This document shows, one piece after another, positions 53,516-63,264 of a stretch of DNA of 64,000 bases. How positions within the stretch are numbered: position 1 is the first letter of the stretch; each line of letters begins with the position of its first letter. The stretch is taken from NCBI RefSeq assembly GCF_003570885.1, contig NZ_QXJC01000008.1, positions 1-64,000 of the forward strand. The letters run 5' to 3'. Position numbers and translations under genes: made by a program. The stretch comes from Simplicispira hankyongi (GTDB taxonomy: Bacteria; Pseudomonadota; Gammaproteobacteria; Burkholderiales; Burkholderiaceae_C). The notes under the pieces were generated by a model. It ran no database searches. It was not told the origin of the DNA and saw only the letters and a list, made by a program, of their open reading frames with translations.

Positions 53516-53543
53516 ACAAAAAAGAACGCGCGTTCTTTTTTGT
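53516..53543. promoter_or_regulatory. Perfect 28-base palindrome
   Basis: The palindrome is exact over 28 bases. Its centre is GAACGCGCGTTC, flanked by A6 on one side and T6 on the other and ending in ACA/TGT. It lies 22 bases before the lipase start and about 100 before the divergent Lrp gene. In RNA it would look like a terminator in both directions, but its position before two starts suits an operator or attenuator. Confidence 0.55.
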
Positions 53544-53643
53544 GAACAGAATTGTTTCTGTGGCGCTGGGCGCTGCGTATTCGGACATACCCGTGGTGCC
53601 GCACGTCGCGCATACGGAACGTGAGTCGATAAAATCCTGCGCC

Positions 53644-54126
53644 ATGCAAACCAAAGACGCACTCGACAAGCTGGACCGCGCGATCCTGCGCTCTCTGCAA
53701 GCCAATGGACGCGAAACTTACGATGTGATCGGCGAGCAGGTGGGGCTCTCGCCCAGTGCCGTCTTGCGCCGGGTCAAGCGCCTGGAAGAAGCCGGGGTAA
53801 TCGACCGCTATGTGGCGCTGGTCAAGCCAGAGTCGGTGGGCTTAGGGCTCACCGCCTACCTCAACGTGCGGCTGGAAAAGGCCACCGAGAGCCACAAGCG
53901 CAACCCGATGGATGTGTTTCGCGCGGCGGTGCAGACTTGGCCAGAAGTGGTCGAGTGCGCTTCGCTCACCGGCGAAATGGACTACCTGCTGCGTGTGGTC
54001 GTGGCCGATATGGCGCATTACAGCCGCTTCATCATGGAGACACTGCTCAAGCACCCCAGCGTGCAGGATTGCAAGACCAGCTTTGTGCTGGACCACGTCA
54101 AGGCGACGACGGCGGTACCTGTCTGA
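53644..54126 (+). CDS. Lrp/AsnC-family regulator
   Basis: A 160-residue Lrp-type regulator with an N-terminal helix-turn-helix (DRAILRSLQANGRETYDVIGEQVGLSPSAVLRRVKRLEEAGVI) and a RAM ligand domain (GLGLTAYLNVRL to CKTSFVLDHVK) containing the GEMDYLLRVVVADM segment. Such proteins often sense an amino acid. Given hppD and phhA nearby, phenylalanine or tyrosine is a reasonable ligand (inference). The lipase and foldase genes now separate it from hppD. Note that the NirD/L/G/H proteins share this fold but not this role. Confidence 0.9.
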   Translation: MQTKDALDKLDRAILRSLQANGRETYDVIGEQVGLSPSAVLRRVKRLEEAGVIDRYVALVKPESVGLGLTAYLNVRLEKATESHKRNPMDVFRAAVQTWPEVVECASLTGEMDYLLRVVVADMAHYSRFIMETLLKHPSVQDCKTSFVLDHVKATTAVPV

Positions 54127-54266
54127 CGGCCTTTCACGCCTGCCTCTTACTTGGAGGTGTTTTGGCAAGCATTTGATTTCATTGGAAATTTGGCTCCATA
54201 GTCTAATTTGTTGCACCGCAGCAAAAAATGCTTGGAAAGCGGAGGCAAAGCGCCTATATTGGCTCC

Positions 54267-54995
54267 ATGACTGAAACCAAAGACTGGATCAAGGCGTCCT
54301 GGAACACGGGAATGGACCTGCTGCGGGTTCCCGCTGCCAGGCTGTCAGATGCCACGCGCAGTCCGCTCATGGTGCCCATCCGCTCCCTCGGCCCCGCGCA
54401 CCGCGAGCGCATTGCCCAGCACCTGCTGGCGCTGGCGCCTGCCGACCGTTACCTGCGCTTTGGCTACGCTGCCCGCGACGAGCAGGTGCGGCGCTACGCC
54501 GAGCAGCTCAATTTCGACCGGGACGAGATTTTTGGCATCTACAACCGCCGCCTCGAACTGATCGCCATGGCCCATCTGGCGTACACCGACACCGCCGCTC
54601 ATAGCGAATGCGCGGAGTTTGGCGTTTCGGTGCTGGAACATGCCCGTGGGCGCGGCTATGGAGCGCGCTTGTTTGACCGCGCGGCGATGCACGCCCGCAA
54701 CGCCGGCGTGCGCATGCTGTTCATCCATGCGCTCTCAGAAAACACGCCCATGCTCAACATCGCGCGCGCGGCCGGGGCGCGGGTGCGGCGCGAAGGCCCG
54801 GAATCCGAAGCGTTTCTGGATCTCGCGCCAGCCAGCCTGGACACGCACATGGCCGAGGCGGTGGAGCAGCAGTTTGCCGAGTTCGACTACCGGCTCAAAC
54901 AGCAAGCGCACCAATTCTGGCGGTTCCTGTGCGGGCTGCAGGCAATGCGCACCGGCGCGATCCAGAATACCGCCGGCCAAAAGCCTGAAGAATGA
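54267..54995 (+). CDS. GNAT-family acetyltransferase
   Basis: A 242-residue protein with one GNAT domain. Residues about 35-180 carry RYLRFGYAARDEQVRRYAEQL, the acetyl-CoA loop SVLEHARGRGYGARLFDRAAMHAR, and LFIHALSENTPMLNIARAAGARVRREG. The substrate is unknown. Upstream, CAAGCATTT (54166-54174) and AAATGCTTG (54226-54234) form a perfect 9-base inverted repeat 52 bases apart, in an AT-rich promoter region. It is followed by corC after 76 bases. Confidence 0.85.
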   Translation: MTETKDWIKASWNTGMDLLRVPAARLSDATRSPLMVPIRSLGPAHRERIAQHLLALAPADRYLRFGYAARDEQVRRYAEQLNFDRDEIFGIYNRRLELIAMAHLAYTDTAAHSECAEFGVSVLEHARGRGYGARLFDRAAMHARNAGVRMLFIHALSENTPMLNIARAAGARVRREGPESEAFLDLAPASLDTHMAEAVEQQFAEFDYRLKQQAHQFWRFLCGLQAMRTGAIQNTAGQKPEE

Positions 54996-55071
54996 GGCGC
55001 TTGGAGTCTCTGCCTGTCCAACACTACACTAGGGCCCTGATCCACTACCGCATGTCCTGCATCCAAAGGCA

Positions 55072-55950
55072 GTGTCCGAACCGCATCCCGCGCGCGCGCT
55101 TGACAAGGAAGACAAGCGCACCTTCTTCAAGCGACTCGTCGAATTCATCCATCCGGGTCCTGATTCCATTGACGAGCTCGTCGCCATTCTTTCCGAGGCC
55201 GAGGACAACGAGCTGATTGGTCCCGAGTCGCGCGTGATGCTTGAGCGCGTGCTGCGCATGGCCGATCGCACGACGGGCGATGTCATGGTCGCCGCCCCCC
55301 GGATGGACCTGCTCGATATCGATGCGCCCATGGACGAGTTGCTGCGTCTGGTCATCAACACGGCGCATTCGCGGTTTCCGGTGTACCAGGGGGAGCGCGA
55401 AAACATCATCGGCGTGCTGATGGCCAAAGACCTGCTCAAGCTGCAGCGCTCGCCCGATCTGCACATTCGCACGCTGCTGCGCCCGGCCACCTTCGTGCCG
55501 GAAACCAAGGGCCTGAACGACTTGCTGCGCGAGTTTCGCAGCAACCGCAGCCATCTCGCTGTGGTGATTGACGAGTTTGGTCGCGTGGCCGGGCTGGTCA
55601 CCATTGAGGACGTGCTGGAAGAAATCGTCGGTGAGATTGAGGACGAGTTCGATATTCCCGAGGATGACGGCGATATCTTTGCCCTGGCCGATCGCACCTA
55701 CCGTGTCAGCGGCGATACCCCCGTGGAACGTGTTGCCGAGGCGTTTGGCGTGACGATCGCCAGTACGGACCCCGAGGATGAGTTCGACACCATCGGTGGC
55801 CTCATCGCGCATGAAATGGGCCATGTGCCCAAGCGCGGCGAGCATCTGCAGTTTTGCGGCCTGCATTTTGTGGTGCTGCACACCAAGGGCGGCGCGGTGC
55901 GCTGGTTCAAGGTGACTGGCGCCACGCAAGACCTCGCCCGGCCAGATTGA
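55072..55950 (+). CDS. corC: CorC-type CBS-domain protein
   Basis: A 292-residue cytoplasmic CorC/HlyC protein: a tandem CBS pair (about 65-185; GDVMVAAPRMDLLDIDAPMDELL and FVPETKGLNDLLREFRSNRSHLAVVIDEFGRVAGLVTIEDVLEEIVGEI) followed by the CorC_HlyC FAD-like domain (about 200-285). It lacks the membrane domain of larger relatives. It is linked to magnesium/cobalt efflux in enterics, and the corC-lnt order is conserved in proteobacteria. The start is a GTG preceded by AAAGGCA. The stop overlaps the lnt start (TGATG). Confidence 0.92.
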   Translation: MSEPHPARALDKEDKRTFFKRLVEFIHPGPDSIDELVAILSEAEDNELIGPESRVMLERVLRMADRTTGDVMVAAPRMDLLDIDAPMDELLRLVINTAHSRFPVYQGERENIIGVLMAKDLLKLQRSPDLHIRTLLRPATFVPETKGLNDLLREFRSNRSHLAVVIDEFGRVAGLVTIEDVLEEIVGEIEDEFDIPEDDGDIFALADRTYRVSGDTPVERVAEAFGVTIASTDPEDEFDTIGGLIAHEMGHVPKRGEHLQFCGLHFVVLHTKGGAVRWFKVTGATQDLARPD

Positions 55951-57548
55951 TGCCGATGCGCGCGCGCGGCGGCATTCTGCCTGCCTTGCTCGCCTGCGCT
56001 GCAGGCCTCGCGCAGGCGGCATCGCTGGCCTGGCCGGGCAGCGGTCAACCGGTCTGGGGTTTGCAAATCCTGTCGCTCGCGGTGCTGGCGGCGCTGCTGC
56101 AGGCGGCGCCCAGGCCCCGCAGCGCGGGTGCGCGGGCCTGGTGGTTTGGTACCGCCTGGCTGAGCGGCACGTTCTGGTGGTTGTTCATCTCGCTGCACAC
56201 CTATGGTGGCCTGCCCGCGCCGCTCGGGGTGCTGGCGGTGGCCGGGTTGGCGGTGTTCCTTGCGTCGTACTACGCGATCGCGGGCCTGCTCTACCGCGCC
56301 CTGGCGCCTGCATCGCGCCTGGGTGCTGCGCTCTTGTTTGCCGGGCTGTGGTTGCTCGCCGAACTGGCGCGCAACACCTTGTGGACGGGGTTTCCTTGGG
56401 GCGCTGGAGGTTATGCGCACGTGGATGGGCCGTTGGCCGTACTGGCGCCGCTGGTCGGCGTGTACGGGATTGGTTTCGTAGCCGCGTTCCTTGCCATGCT
56501 GCTGGCGCGCTTGCACCTTGCCGATGCGCGAAGCGGCCGTGCCTGGCTGCTGCTGGCGGTGCTGGCCTTGGGGCTGGGCGGACTTTATGGGTGGCACGAT
56601 CGTTCGCGCGGCGATTCCGCCCCGGCGCATGCACCGCTCACGCTGGCCTTGCTCCAAGGCAATATCCCGCAGGATGAAAAATTTCAGCCAGGCAGCGGTG
56701 TTCCCACGGCGCTGCACTGGTATGGGGAGCAACTGGCCCACGCCGATGCCAGCTTGGTGGTGGCACCCGAGACGGCGCTGCCGCTGCTGCCGCAGCAATT
56801 GCCGCCGGGTTATTTGGAAGCGATTGCGCGGCGCTACAGCCACGGCGAACAGGCGGCACTCATCGGCATTCCACTCGGCGACCTCAAGACGGGTTACACC
56901 AATTCGGTGTTGGGCTTTGCGCCGGGCCGCAGCGCGCCGTACCGGTACGACAAACACCATCTCGTACCCTTTGGGGAGTTCATTCCCCCCCTGTTTCGCT
57001 GGTTTACCGAACTTCTCGATATTCCCTTGGGTGACTTCGGGCGCGGCCCGCTGGGCCAAGCCAGCTTTGTCTGGCATGGCGAGCGGATTGCCCCCAATAT
57101 TTGCTACGAAGACTTGTTTGGTGACGAAATCGCAGCGCAGTTTCGCGTGCCCGAGACAGCGCCCACGGTGCTGCTCAATCTGAGCAACATTGGCTGGTTC
57201 GGCACGGGGCTGGCCATCGACCAGCATCTTACGATCAGCCGCATGCGGACACTGGAATTCGACCGACCCATGGTGCGCGCCACCAACACCGGCGCTACGG
57301 CGGTCATCGACCATCGCGGTGTGGTGACGCACCGTCTCGCCCGTGCGACACGTGGCGCGCTGTACGCAAGCGTGCAGGGGCAGGGCGGTGCGATCACCCC
57401 CTTTGCCTGGTGGGCGGCGCGCTGGCGTTTGCAGCCCTTGTGGATTTTGGGGGCTATCTGCGTGTTGGTCGCATTCTTTGTGCGTGGTAACCGCGCAAGA
57501 AGAAGCCGCAAAGCGTCTCTACAATCGGGGCTAGACGTATCCATCTAA
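55950..57548 (+). CDS. lnt: Apolipoprotein N-acyltransferase
   Basis: A 532-residue inner membrane enzyme that adds the third acyl chain to lipoproteins. About seven or eight helices form the N-terminal half. The nitrilase-like domain holds the triad: Glu in VVAPETALP, Lys in YRYDKHHLVPFGEF and Cys in NICYEDLFGDE. The ATG at 55950 shares a TGATG with the corC stop. It may serve the lipoproteins in this window (NirF, the DUF4136-type protein). Confidence 0.94.
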   Translation: MPMRARGGILPALLACAAGLAQAASLAWPGSGQPVWGLQILSLAVLAALLQAAPRPRSAGARAWWFGTAWLSGTFWWLFISLHTYGGLPAPLGVLAVAGLAVFLASYYAIAGLLYRALAPASRLGAALLFAGLWLLAELARNTLWTGFPWGAGGYAHVDGPLAVLAPLVGVYGIGFVAAFLAMLLARLHLADARSGRAWLLLAVLALGLGGLYGWHDRSRGDSAPAHAPLTLALLQGNIPQDEKFQPGSGVPTALHWYGEQLAHADASLVVAPETALPLLPQQLPPGYLEAIARRYSHGEQAALIGIPLGDLKTGYTNSVLGFAPGRSAPYRYDKHHLVPFGEFIPPLFRWFTELLDIPLGDFGRGPLGQASFVWHGERIAPNICYEDLFGDEIAAQFRVPETAPTVLLNLSNIGWFGTGLAIDQHLTISRMRTLEFDRPMVRATNTGATAVIDHRGVVTHRLARATRGALYASVQGQGGAITPFAWWAARWRLQPLWILGAICVLVAFFVRGNRARRSRKASLQSGLDVSI

Positions 57549-57663
57549 AAATGCACTTATTGCCTGACTTGGCGCCGTGGCTCCGGGCGACGCAGTCCCG
57601 CCAGGCGAAGGGCATCCCTACCGAACGAAGGCCTTGCCTGCGCAGGCCTGGAGCACGATTTTC

Positions 57664-58203
57664 ATGGCAGATTCCTTTTCGTACGAGCAACTGATCGCCT
57701 CCGGCGAGGGGCGGCTTTTTTCGCCCGAAAGCGGGCGCCTGCCGCTGCCGCCCATGCTGATGTTCGATCGCATCACGCATATCGACAGCGAAGGTGGCGC
57801 GCACGGCCTGGGTCTGATTCGCGCTGAACTCGACGTGCGGCCCGACTTGTGGTTCTTTGCCTGCCATTTCCAGGGCGATCCGGTGATGCCCGGCTGCCTG
57901 GGGCTGGACGCCATGTGGCAACTGATTGGTTTCTACCTGACGTGGCTGCAATTGCCGGGAAAAGGCCGTGCGCTGGGCGCGGGCGAGGTGAAGTTCACGG
58001 GCGAGGTGGGGCCTGACGTCAAATTGGTCACCTACGAAATCAATATCAAACGGGTCATCAAGCGCAAGCTGGTGATGGCCATTGGCGACGCCCGCCTGTT
58101 GGCGGATGGCCAGGAAATTTACGTGGCAAGCGACCTGCGTGTCGGCCTGTTCAAGAAGGACGACGCCTCGGTGGGTGCCCCAGCGACAGGAGAGACTCCA
58201 TGA
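57664..58203 (+). CDS. fabA: 3-Hydroxydecanoyl-ACP dehydratase (FabA)
   Basis: A 179-residue hot-dog-fold dehydratase/isomerase that introduces the cis double bond at the C10 stage of fatty acid synthesis. The catalytic His is in [23 protein letters not shown], with the Asp in the same motif (GLDAMWQ). [19 protein letters not shown] is the standard N-terminal block. It overlaps fabB by 4 bases (ATGA), the classic fabAB pair for anaerobic unsaturated fatty acid synthesis. The 115 bases upstream hold no gene and should contain the promoter. Confidence 0.95.
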   Translation: MADSFSYEQLIASGEGRLFSPESGRLPLPPMLMFDRITHIDSEGGAHGLGLIRAELDVRPDLWFFACHFQGDPVMPGCLGLDAMWQLIGFYLTWLQLPGKGRALGAGEVKFTGEVGPDVKLVTYEINIKRVIKRKLVMAIGDARLLADGQEIYVASDLRVGLFKKDDASVGAPATGETP

Positions 58204-59420
58204 AACGGGTGGTGATCACGGGCACGGGCATCGTCTCGTGTATTGGCAATGACCAGGAGGCAGTGACTGCATCGCTGCGCGAAGGAAAATCCGGTATCCG
58301 CGCTATGCCGGAGTTCACCGAATTCGGCCTGCGCAGCCAGGTGGCGGGCGTGCCGCAGATTGATCTGGATGCGCTCATCGACCGCAAACAGCGCCGCTTC
58401 ATGGGCGATGCCGCGGCCTACGCCTATGTGTCCCTCAAGAATGCCATTGCAGAGGCGGGGCTCACGCCCGCGCAGGTGTCGCATCCCCGCACCGGCCTCA
58501 TCATGGGCTCGGGCGGCGGCTCGCCGGCCAACCAGATCGAGGCGGCCGACACGCTGCGCAGCAAAGGTATTCGCCGCGTCGGGCCTTACCAGGTGACGCG
58601 CTGCATGGGTTCGACCGTGTCGGCCAACCTGTCGACGGCGTTCGCCATTAAAGGCGTCAATTTCTCGATCACCTCGGCTTGCAGCACCTCTGCCCATTGC
58701 GTGGGCATGGCAGCGCAGCAGATTGCTTTTGGCTTGCAGGATGTGATGTTCGCAGGTGGCGGCGAGGAGCTCTCCTGGGGCCTGGCACTGCTGTTTGACG
58801 GCATGGGGGCCATGTCCAGCAAATTCAACGACACGCCCGAAAAGGCCTCGCGTCCTTACGACACCGACCGCGACGGCTTTGTGATTGCTGGGGGCGGCGG
58901 CGCGCTGGTGCTGGAAAGCCTGGAGCATGCGCAGGCGCGCGGCGCCCACATCCTCGCCGAGCTCGTGGGCTTTGGCCTGTCGTCCGACGGCGAAGACATG
59001 GTCGCCCCTTCGGGCGAAGGCGCCATTGCGTGCATGCGCCAGGCCATCGCTAACGCGGGTGGCGGCCCTATTGACTATGTGAACATGCATGGCACCTCCA
59101 CTCCCGTGGGGGATGTACCCGAACTGCGGGCGCTGCGCGAAGTCTTTGGCGATGCAGTACCACCGTTTTCTTCGACCAAGTCGCTCACCGGCCACTCCCA
59201 AGGAGCGACGGGCGTGCAAGAGGCGATTTACTGCTTGTACATGCTGCAAGGCGGCTTCATCGCCGGTTCGGCCAACATCGAGAACCTGGACCCAGCGGCT
59301 GAAGGCATGCCGATCGTGCGCGTGTCGCGCGATGCGCCGCTCACCACCGTGTTGTCCAACAGCTTTGGCTTTGGCGGCACCAACGCCAGCCTGGTGCTGC
59401 GCCGCTGGGACGGCGCCTAA
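58200..59420 (+). CDS. fabB: 3-Oxoacyl-ACP synthase I (FabB)
   Basis: A 406-residue beta-ketoacyl-ACP synthase that extends the cis-3-decenoyl intermediate made by FabA. The nucleophile Cys is in [12 protein letters not shown], with His residues in [11 protein letters not shown] and [12 protein letters not shown], and the usual C-terminal [14 protein letters not shown]. It is called FabB rather than FabF because it is coupled to fabA. The length is normal. Confidence 0.95.
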   Translation: MKRVVITGTGIVSCIGNDQEAVTASLREGKSGIRAMPEFTEFGLRSQVAGVPQIDLDALIDRKQRRFMGDAAAYAYVSLKNAIAEAGLTPAQVSHPRTGLIMGSGGGSPANQIEAADTLRSKGIRRVGPYQVTRCMGSTVSANLSTAFAIKGVNFSITSACSTSAHCVGMAAQQIAFGLQDVMFAGGGEELSWGLALLFDGMGAMSSKFNDTPEKASRPYDTDRDGFVIAGGGGALVLESLEHAQARGAHILAELVGFGLSSDGEDMVAPSGEGAIACMRQAIANAGGGPIDYVNMHGTSTPVGDVPELRALREVFGDAVPPFSSTKSLTGHSQGATGVQEAIYCLYMLQGGFIAGSANIENLDPAAEGMPIVRVSRDAPLTTVLSNSFGFGGTNASLVLRRWDGA

Positions 59421-59549
59421 GACCTCCAGCGCTCCTGTCGCGCCTGCAATCCCAGCGGCCGTAAAATCGTGGGTTTGGCGCGCCGCTTTGGCGTGCTGCG
59501 GGCATCGCCCGGCTTACTCTGGCGTGGTTGATTCCGCGCAGGACGCCCC

Positions 59550-60470
59550 ATGTTGACCTTCCAGCAAATCATTCTCAAGCTCCAGTCTTACTGGGACGCG
59601 CAAGGCTGCGCGCTTTTACAGCCCTACGACATGGAAGTGGGTGCTGGTACTTCGCATACCGCTACATTTTTAAGAGCAATCGGCCCTGAACCCTGGAAGG
59701 CGGCCTACGTGCAGCCCAGCCGCCGCCCCAAGGACGGCCGCTACGGCGAGAACCCTAACCGGCTGCAGCACTACTACCAGTACCAGGTGGTCTTGAAGCC
59801 CGCGCCGAGCAACATCCTTGAGCTGTACCTTGGCTCGCTTCAGGCACTGGGCTTTGATCTGAAGAAGAACGACATCCGTTTTGTGGAAGACGACTGGGAA
59901 AACCCCACGCTGGGCGCATGGGGCCTGGGCTGGGAGGTCTGGCTCAACGGCATGGAGGTGACGCAGTTCACCTACTTCCAGCAGGTCGGCGGCATCGACT
60001 GCAAGCCCGCCACGGGCGAGATCACCTACGGTCTGGAGCGCCTGGCCATGTACCTGCAGGGCGTGGACAACGTCTACAACCTGACCTGGACCGAAGGCGC
60101 TGATGGCTCAAAGCTGACCTATGGCGACGTCTACAAGCAAAACGAGGTGGAGCAGTCCACCTACAACTTCGAGCACAGCGACGCCGATTTCCTGTTCACG
60201 GCCTTCAACGCCCATGAAAAGCAGGCGAAGCACCTGATGGAGCAGCGGCTGGCGCTGCCCGCCTACGAGCAAGTGCTCAAGGCCGCGCACAGCTTCAACC
60301 TGCTGGACGCACGTGGCGCCATTTCGGTAACCGAGCGTGCCGCGTACATCGGCCGCATCCGTAACCTGGCCCGTGCCGTGGCCCAAAGCTATTACGAGAG
60401 CCGCGAGCGCCTGGGCTTCCCCTTGGCGCCGCGCGAATGGGTTGCGCAAATGGCCCAGAAGGCCGCCTGA
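59550..60470 (+). CDS. glyQ: Glycine-tRNA ligase alpha subunit
   Basis: A 306-residue catalytic subunit of the bacterial two-subunit glycyl-tRNA synthetase. The start [18 protein letters not shown] is nearly universal, followed by [25 protein letters not shown] and [28 protein letters not shown]. The beta subunit gene follows after 16 bases. The 129 bases upstream hold a possible promoter; no T-box or riboswitch is seen. Confidence 0.97.
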   Translation: MLTFQQIILKLQSYWDAQGCALLQPYDMEVGAGTSHTATFLRAIGPEPWKAAYVQPSRRPKDGRYGENPNRLQHYYQYQVVLKPAPSNILELYLGSLQALGFDLKKNDIRFVEDDWENPTLGAWGLGWEVWLNGMEVTQFTYFQQVGGIDCKPATGEITYGLERLAMYLQGVDNVYNLTWTEGADGSKLTYGDVYKQNEVEQSTYNFEHSDADFLFTAFNAHEKQAKHLMEQRLALPAYEQVLKAAHSFNLLDARGAISVTERAAYIGRIRNLARAVAQSYYESRERLGFPLAPREWVAQMAQKAA

Positions 60471-60486
60471 GGCTGGAGCCCACTTC

Positions 60487-62619
60487 ATGACAACGAAAAA
60501 TCTACTCGTCGAGCTCTTCGTCGAAGAGCTGCCCCCCAAAGCGCTGCAAAAACTGGGCGATGCCTTTGCCGGCGTGCTGTGCGAGCAACTCAAGGTCCAG
60601 GGCCTGGCGACCGCGGATTCGGTGCTCACGCCGTTCGCCTCGCCGCGCCGCCTGGCCGCGCAGGTGACGGCCGTGGCCGGCAAGGCCGCCGACAAGGCCG
60701 TGCGCCAAAAGCTCATGCCCGTCAGCGTGGGGCTGGACGCCGCTGGCACCGCCACGCCTGCGCTGCTGAAAAAGCTGCAAGCCCTGGGCGTGCAGGTATC
60801 TGACCCGGCTGCTGCGGTCGCTCTTCTCCAACGCGCGCAAGACGGCAAGGCCGAGGCCTTGTTCTACGACAGCGTGCTGCCCGGCGCTACGCTGCAGGAG
60901 GGGCTGCAAAAGGCGCTGCACGAGGCCATCGCCAAGCTTCCCATTCCCAAGGTCATGACCTACCAGTTGGAGACCGACTGCGAACTCCCCGGCTGGAGCA
61001 GCGTGCAGTTCGTGCGCCCCGCCCATGGGTTGGTGGCGCTGCACGGCAGCGACGTGGTGCCGGTCAAGGCGCTGGGGCTCACGGCGGGCAACCGTACGCA
61101 GGGCCACCGGTTTGAGGCGGCTGTCTCGCCCGTGGTGCTCAGGATTGCGGACAGCTATGCCCAGCAACTGCGCGATGAAGGCGCCGTCATTGCCAGCTTC
61201 GCCGAGCGCCGCGCCGAGATCGCGCGCCAGCTGGCTGCTGCAGCCGCAAAAGTGGGCAACGGCGCCCATGCCATTGAGGACGATGCCCTGCTCGACGAAG
61301 TCACTGCGCTGGTCGAGCGCCCCAATGTGCTGGTGTGCTCGTTCGAGCAGGAGTTTCTTGGCGTGCCGCAGGAATGCCTCATCCTCACGATGAAGGCCAA
61401 CCAGAAGTACTTCCCGCTGCTGGACGCGGCCGACAAGTTGACCAACCGGTTCCTGGTGGTCAGCAACATCACCCCGGATGACCCAAGCCTGGTGATCGGC
61501 GGCAACGAGCGCGTGGTGCGCCCTCGCCTGGCGGACGCCAAGTTCTTCTTTGACCAGGACCGCAAGAAGACCTTGGCCTCGCGCGTCGAAGGCCTCGGCA
61601 AGGTGGTCTACCACAACAAGCTCGGTACCCAGGGTGAGCGCGTGGAGCGCGTGCGTGCCATTGCCCAGGCCATTGCCCATCAATTGGGCGATAGCGCACT
61701 GGTGCAACAGGCCGACCAGGCCGCATTGCTGGCCAAGACCGACCTCGTCACCGATATGGTGGGCGAGTTCCCCGAGCTGCAGGGCACCATGGGCCGCTAC
61801 TACGCGCTCAACGATGGCCTGAGCGAAACGGTGGCGGACGCCATCGAAGACCACTACAAGCCGCGTTTTTCCGGCGACACCCTGCCGCGGAGCACCGTGG
61901 GCGTGGTCGTGGCGCTGGCGGACAAGCTGGAAACCCTGGTGGGCATGTTCGGCATTGGCAACCTGCCGACAGGCGACCGCGACCCGTTTGCGCTGCGCCG
62001 CCATGCACTGGGCGTGATCCGCATGCTGGTGGAGAAGAATCTGTCGCTGGATCTGAATGCGCTGCTTGCCAGTGCGGTACCTGCCTTTGGCGACAAGATC
62101 ACGGATGCTGCACCGCAGGTGGCGGATTTCATCTACGACCGCCTGGCCGGCAACCTACGCGAGCAGGGCTACAGCGCGCAAGAGGTCGATGCCGTGCTGG
62201 CCCTGCGCCCGCAGCGCCTGGCGCTGGTGGAAAAGCAGCTTGCTGCCGTGCGCGCTTTCGCTGCGCTTCCCGAAAGCCCGGCGCTGGCTGCCGCCAACAA
62301 GCGCGTCTCCAATATCCTCAAGAAGGCCGGCGACGTCGATCCGCATGTCAACCCCGAGCTGCTGCAAGAAGCGGCCGAGCAGGATCTGTACGCCGCCCTG
62401 CAGCGTTTCGTCCCCGAAGCCAATGCACAGTTCGAGGCGGGCGATTTCACTGCGTCGTTGCAAACCCTGGCGGTGCTGCGTGCGCCGGTAGACGCCTTCT
62501 TTGACGATGTCATGGTGAACGCCGAGCAGCTCGACCTGCGCTTGAATCGTCAGGGTCTTCTCAAAAGCCTGCACCTGGCGATGAACCGCGTGGCCGACCT
62601 TTCCCGCTTGGCGGTATGA
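60487..62619 (+). CDS. glyS: Glycine-tRNA ligase beta subunit
   Basis: A 710-residue beta subunit that binds tRNA-Gly. The N-terminus is LLVELFVEELPPKALQKLG. An HD-like central domain contains DKLETLVGMFGIGNLPTGDRDPFALRRHALGVIRML, and a C-terminal anticodon-binding domain (DALR type) ends with FFDDVMVNAEQLDLRLNRQGLL. The ATG at 60487 follows the glyQ stop by 16 bases; the longer open frame upstream lies within glyQ. It overlaps the next gene by 4 bases. Confidence 0.97.
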   Translation: MTTKNLLVELFVEELPPKALQKLGDAFAGVLCEQLKVQGLATADSVLTPFASPRRLAAQVTAVAGKAADKAVRQKLMPVSVGLDAAGTATPALLKKLQALGVQVSDPAAAVALLQRAQDGKAEALFYDSVLPGATLQEGLQKALHEAIAKLPIPKVMTYQLETDCELPGWSSVQFVRPAHGLVALHGSDVVPVKALGLTAGNRTQGHRFEAAVSPVVLRIADSYAQQLRDEGAVIASFAERRAEIARQLAAAAAKVGNGAHAIEDDALLDEVTALVERPNVLVCSFEQEFLGVPQECLILTMKANQKYFPLLDAADKLTNRFLVVSNITPDDPSLVIGGNERVVRPRLADAKFFFDQDRKKTLASRVEGLGKVVYHNKLGTQGERVERVRAIAQAIAHQLGDSALVQQADQAALLAKTDLVTDMVGEFPELQGTMGRYYALNDGLSETVADAIEDHYKPRFSGDTLPRSTVGVVVALADKLETLVGMFGIGNLPTGDRDPFALRRHALGVIRMLVEKNLSLDLNALLASAVPAFGDKITDAAPQVADFIYDRLAGNLREQGYSAQEVDAVLALRPQRLALVEKQLAAVRAFAALPESPALAAANKRVSNILKKAGDVDPHVNPELLQEAAEQDLYAALQRFVPEANAQFEAGDFTASLQTLAVLRAPVDAFFDDVMVNAEQLDLRLNRQGLLKSLHLAMNRVADLSRLAV

Positions 62620-63248
62620 GCGCGGGCGCAGTGCCCCAGCCGCCGCGCGCTGGGGACGGGCGCCAGGCAGGGGTTGTCCTGGCGTTTGGGCCGCCCGCCC
62701 TGCTCGCTGCCGTACGGGCGTGGCTCGAATGGGTGGACGGCCGGCACGCGCCGGGCCCTGCGTTTGCGATTGCACCACTGCCGTCGTCGCCCTCGGCCTT
62801 GGCGCTGTTCCTGCCCTGGTTGCTTGCCGGCGTGGCGCTGGCGCTGATCGCCGGCCTGCTGTGGCTGTGGTGGCGACGCGGTGGCGCGCGGGCGGTGCGG
62901 CGGGTGCTGGTCGCTTTGTGGGTGCTGTTGTGGCTGGGCGGCGCGGGAGCGCTGTGGGTGTCGCACGCCAATACCGAGCAGTGCGCGCCGCTGCCCGCAG
63001 CCCAGGCGCGCGTGCTCGGGTTGCGCCCGCGCCCGCCCACGCTGCACCAGTTGGGGGGCAGCGAAGTGGTGCTGGAGGTGTCTTCTCTGGCCGGAGCGCA
63101 GCTCGTGCGCATTAACGACGAGGGCGTTGCGCTCTGGCACCCTGGGCAACGCCTGCGCGTGGTGCTGGCGCACGGCCGGTTCTACGGCCTGTACCTGACG
63201 GGCTGGGAAGCCGCAGAGACGGCAGAGACGCCCCCCGCCGTCCAATAG
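62616..63248 (+). CDS. Conserved membrane protein, unknown
   Basis: A 210-residue protein with two or three membrane helices (about 22-40, 64-88 and 95-117) and a C-terminal domain of about 85 residues, probably periplasmic, with QCAPLPAAQARVLGLRPRPPTLHQLGGSEVVLEVSSLAGAQLVRINDEGVALW. I do not recognise a named family. It is coupled to glyS by a 4-base overlap and followed by gmhB after 16 bases, so it is part of this transcript. Confidence 0.75.
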   Translation: MSAGAVPQPPRAGDGRQAGVVLAFGPPALLAAVRAWLEWVDGRHAPGPAFAIAPLPSSPSALALFLPWLLAGVALALIAGLLWLWWRRGGARAVRRVLVALWVLLWLGGAGALWVSHANTEQCAPLPAAQARVLGLRPRPPTLHQLGGSEVVLEVSSLAGAQLVRINDEGVALWHPGQRLRVVLAHGRFYGLYLTGWEAAETAETPPAVQ

Positions 63249-63264
63249 CCGGATAATCAGCCGC

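Noticed and set aside
53516-53543. Plain intrinsic terminator
   Set aside because: The palindrome lies between two divergent starts, so there is no upstream gene on either strand for it to terminate. An operator or attenuator is more sensible.
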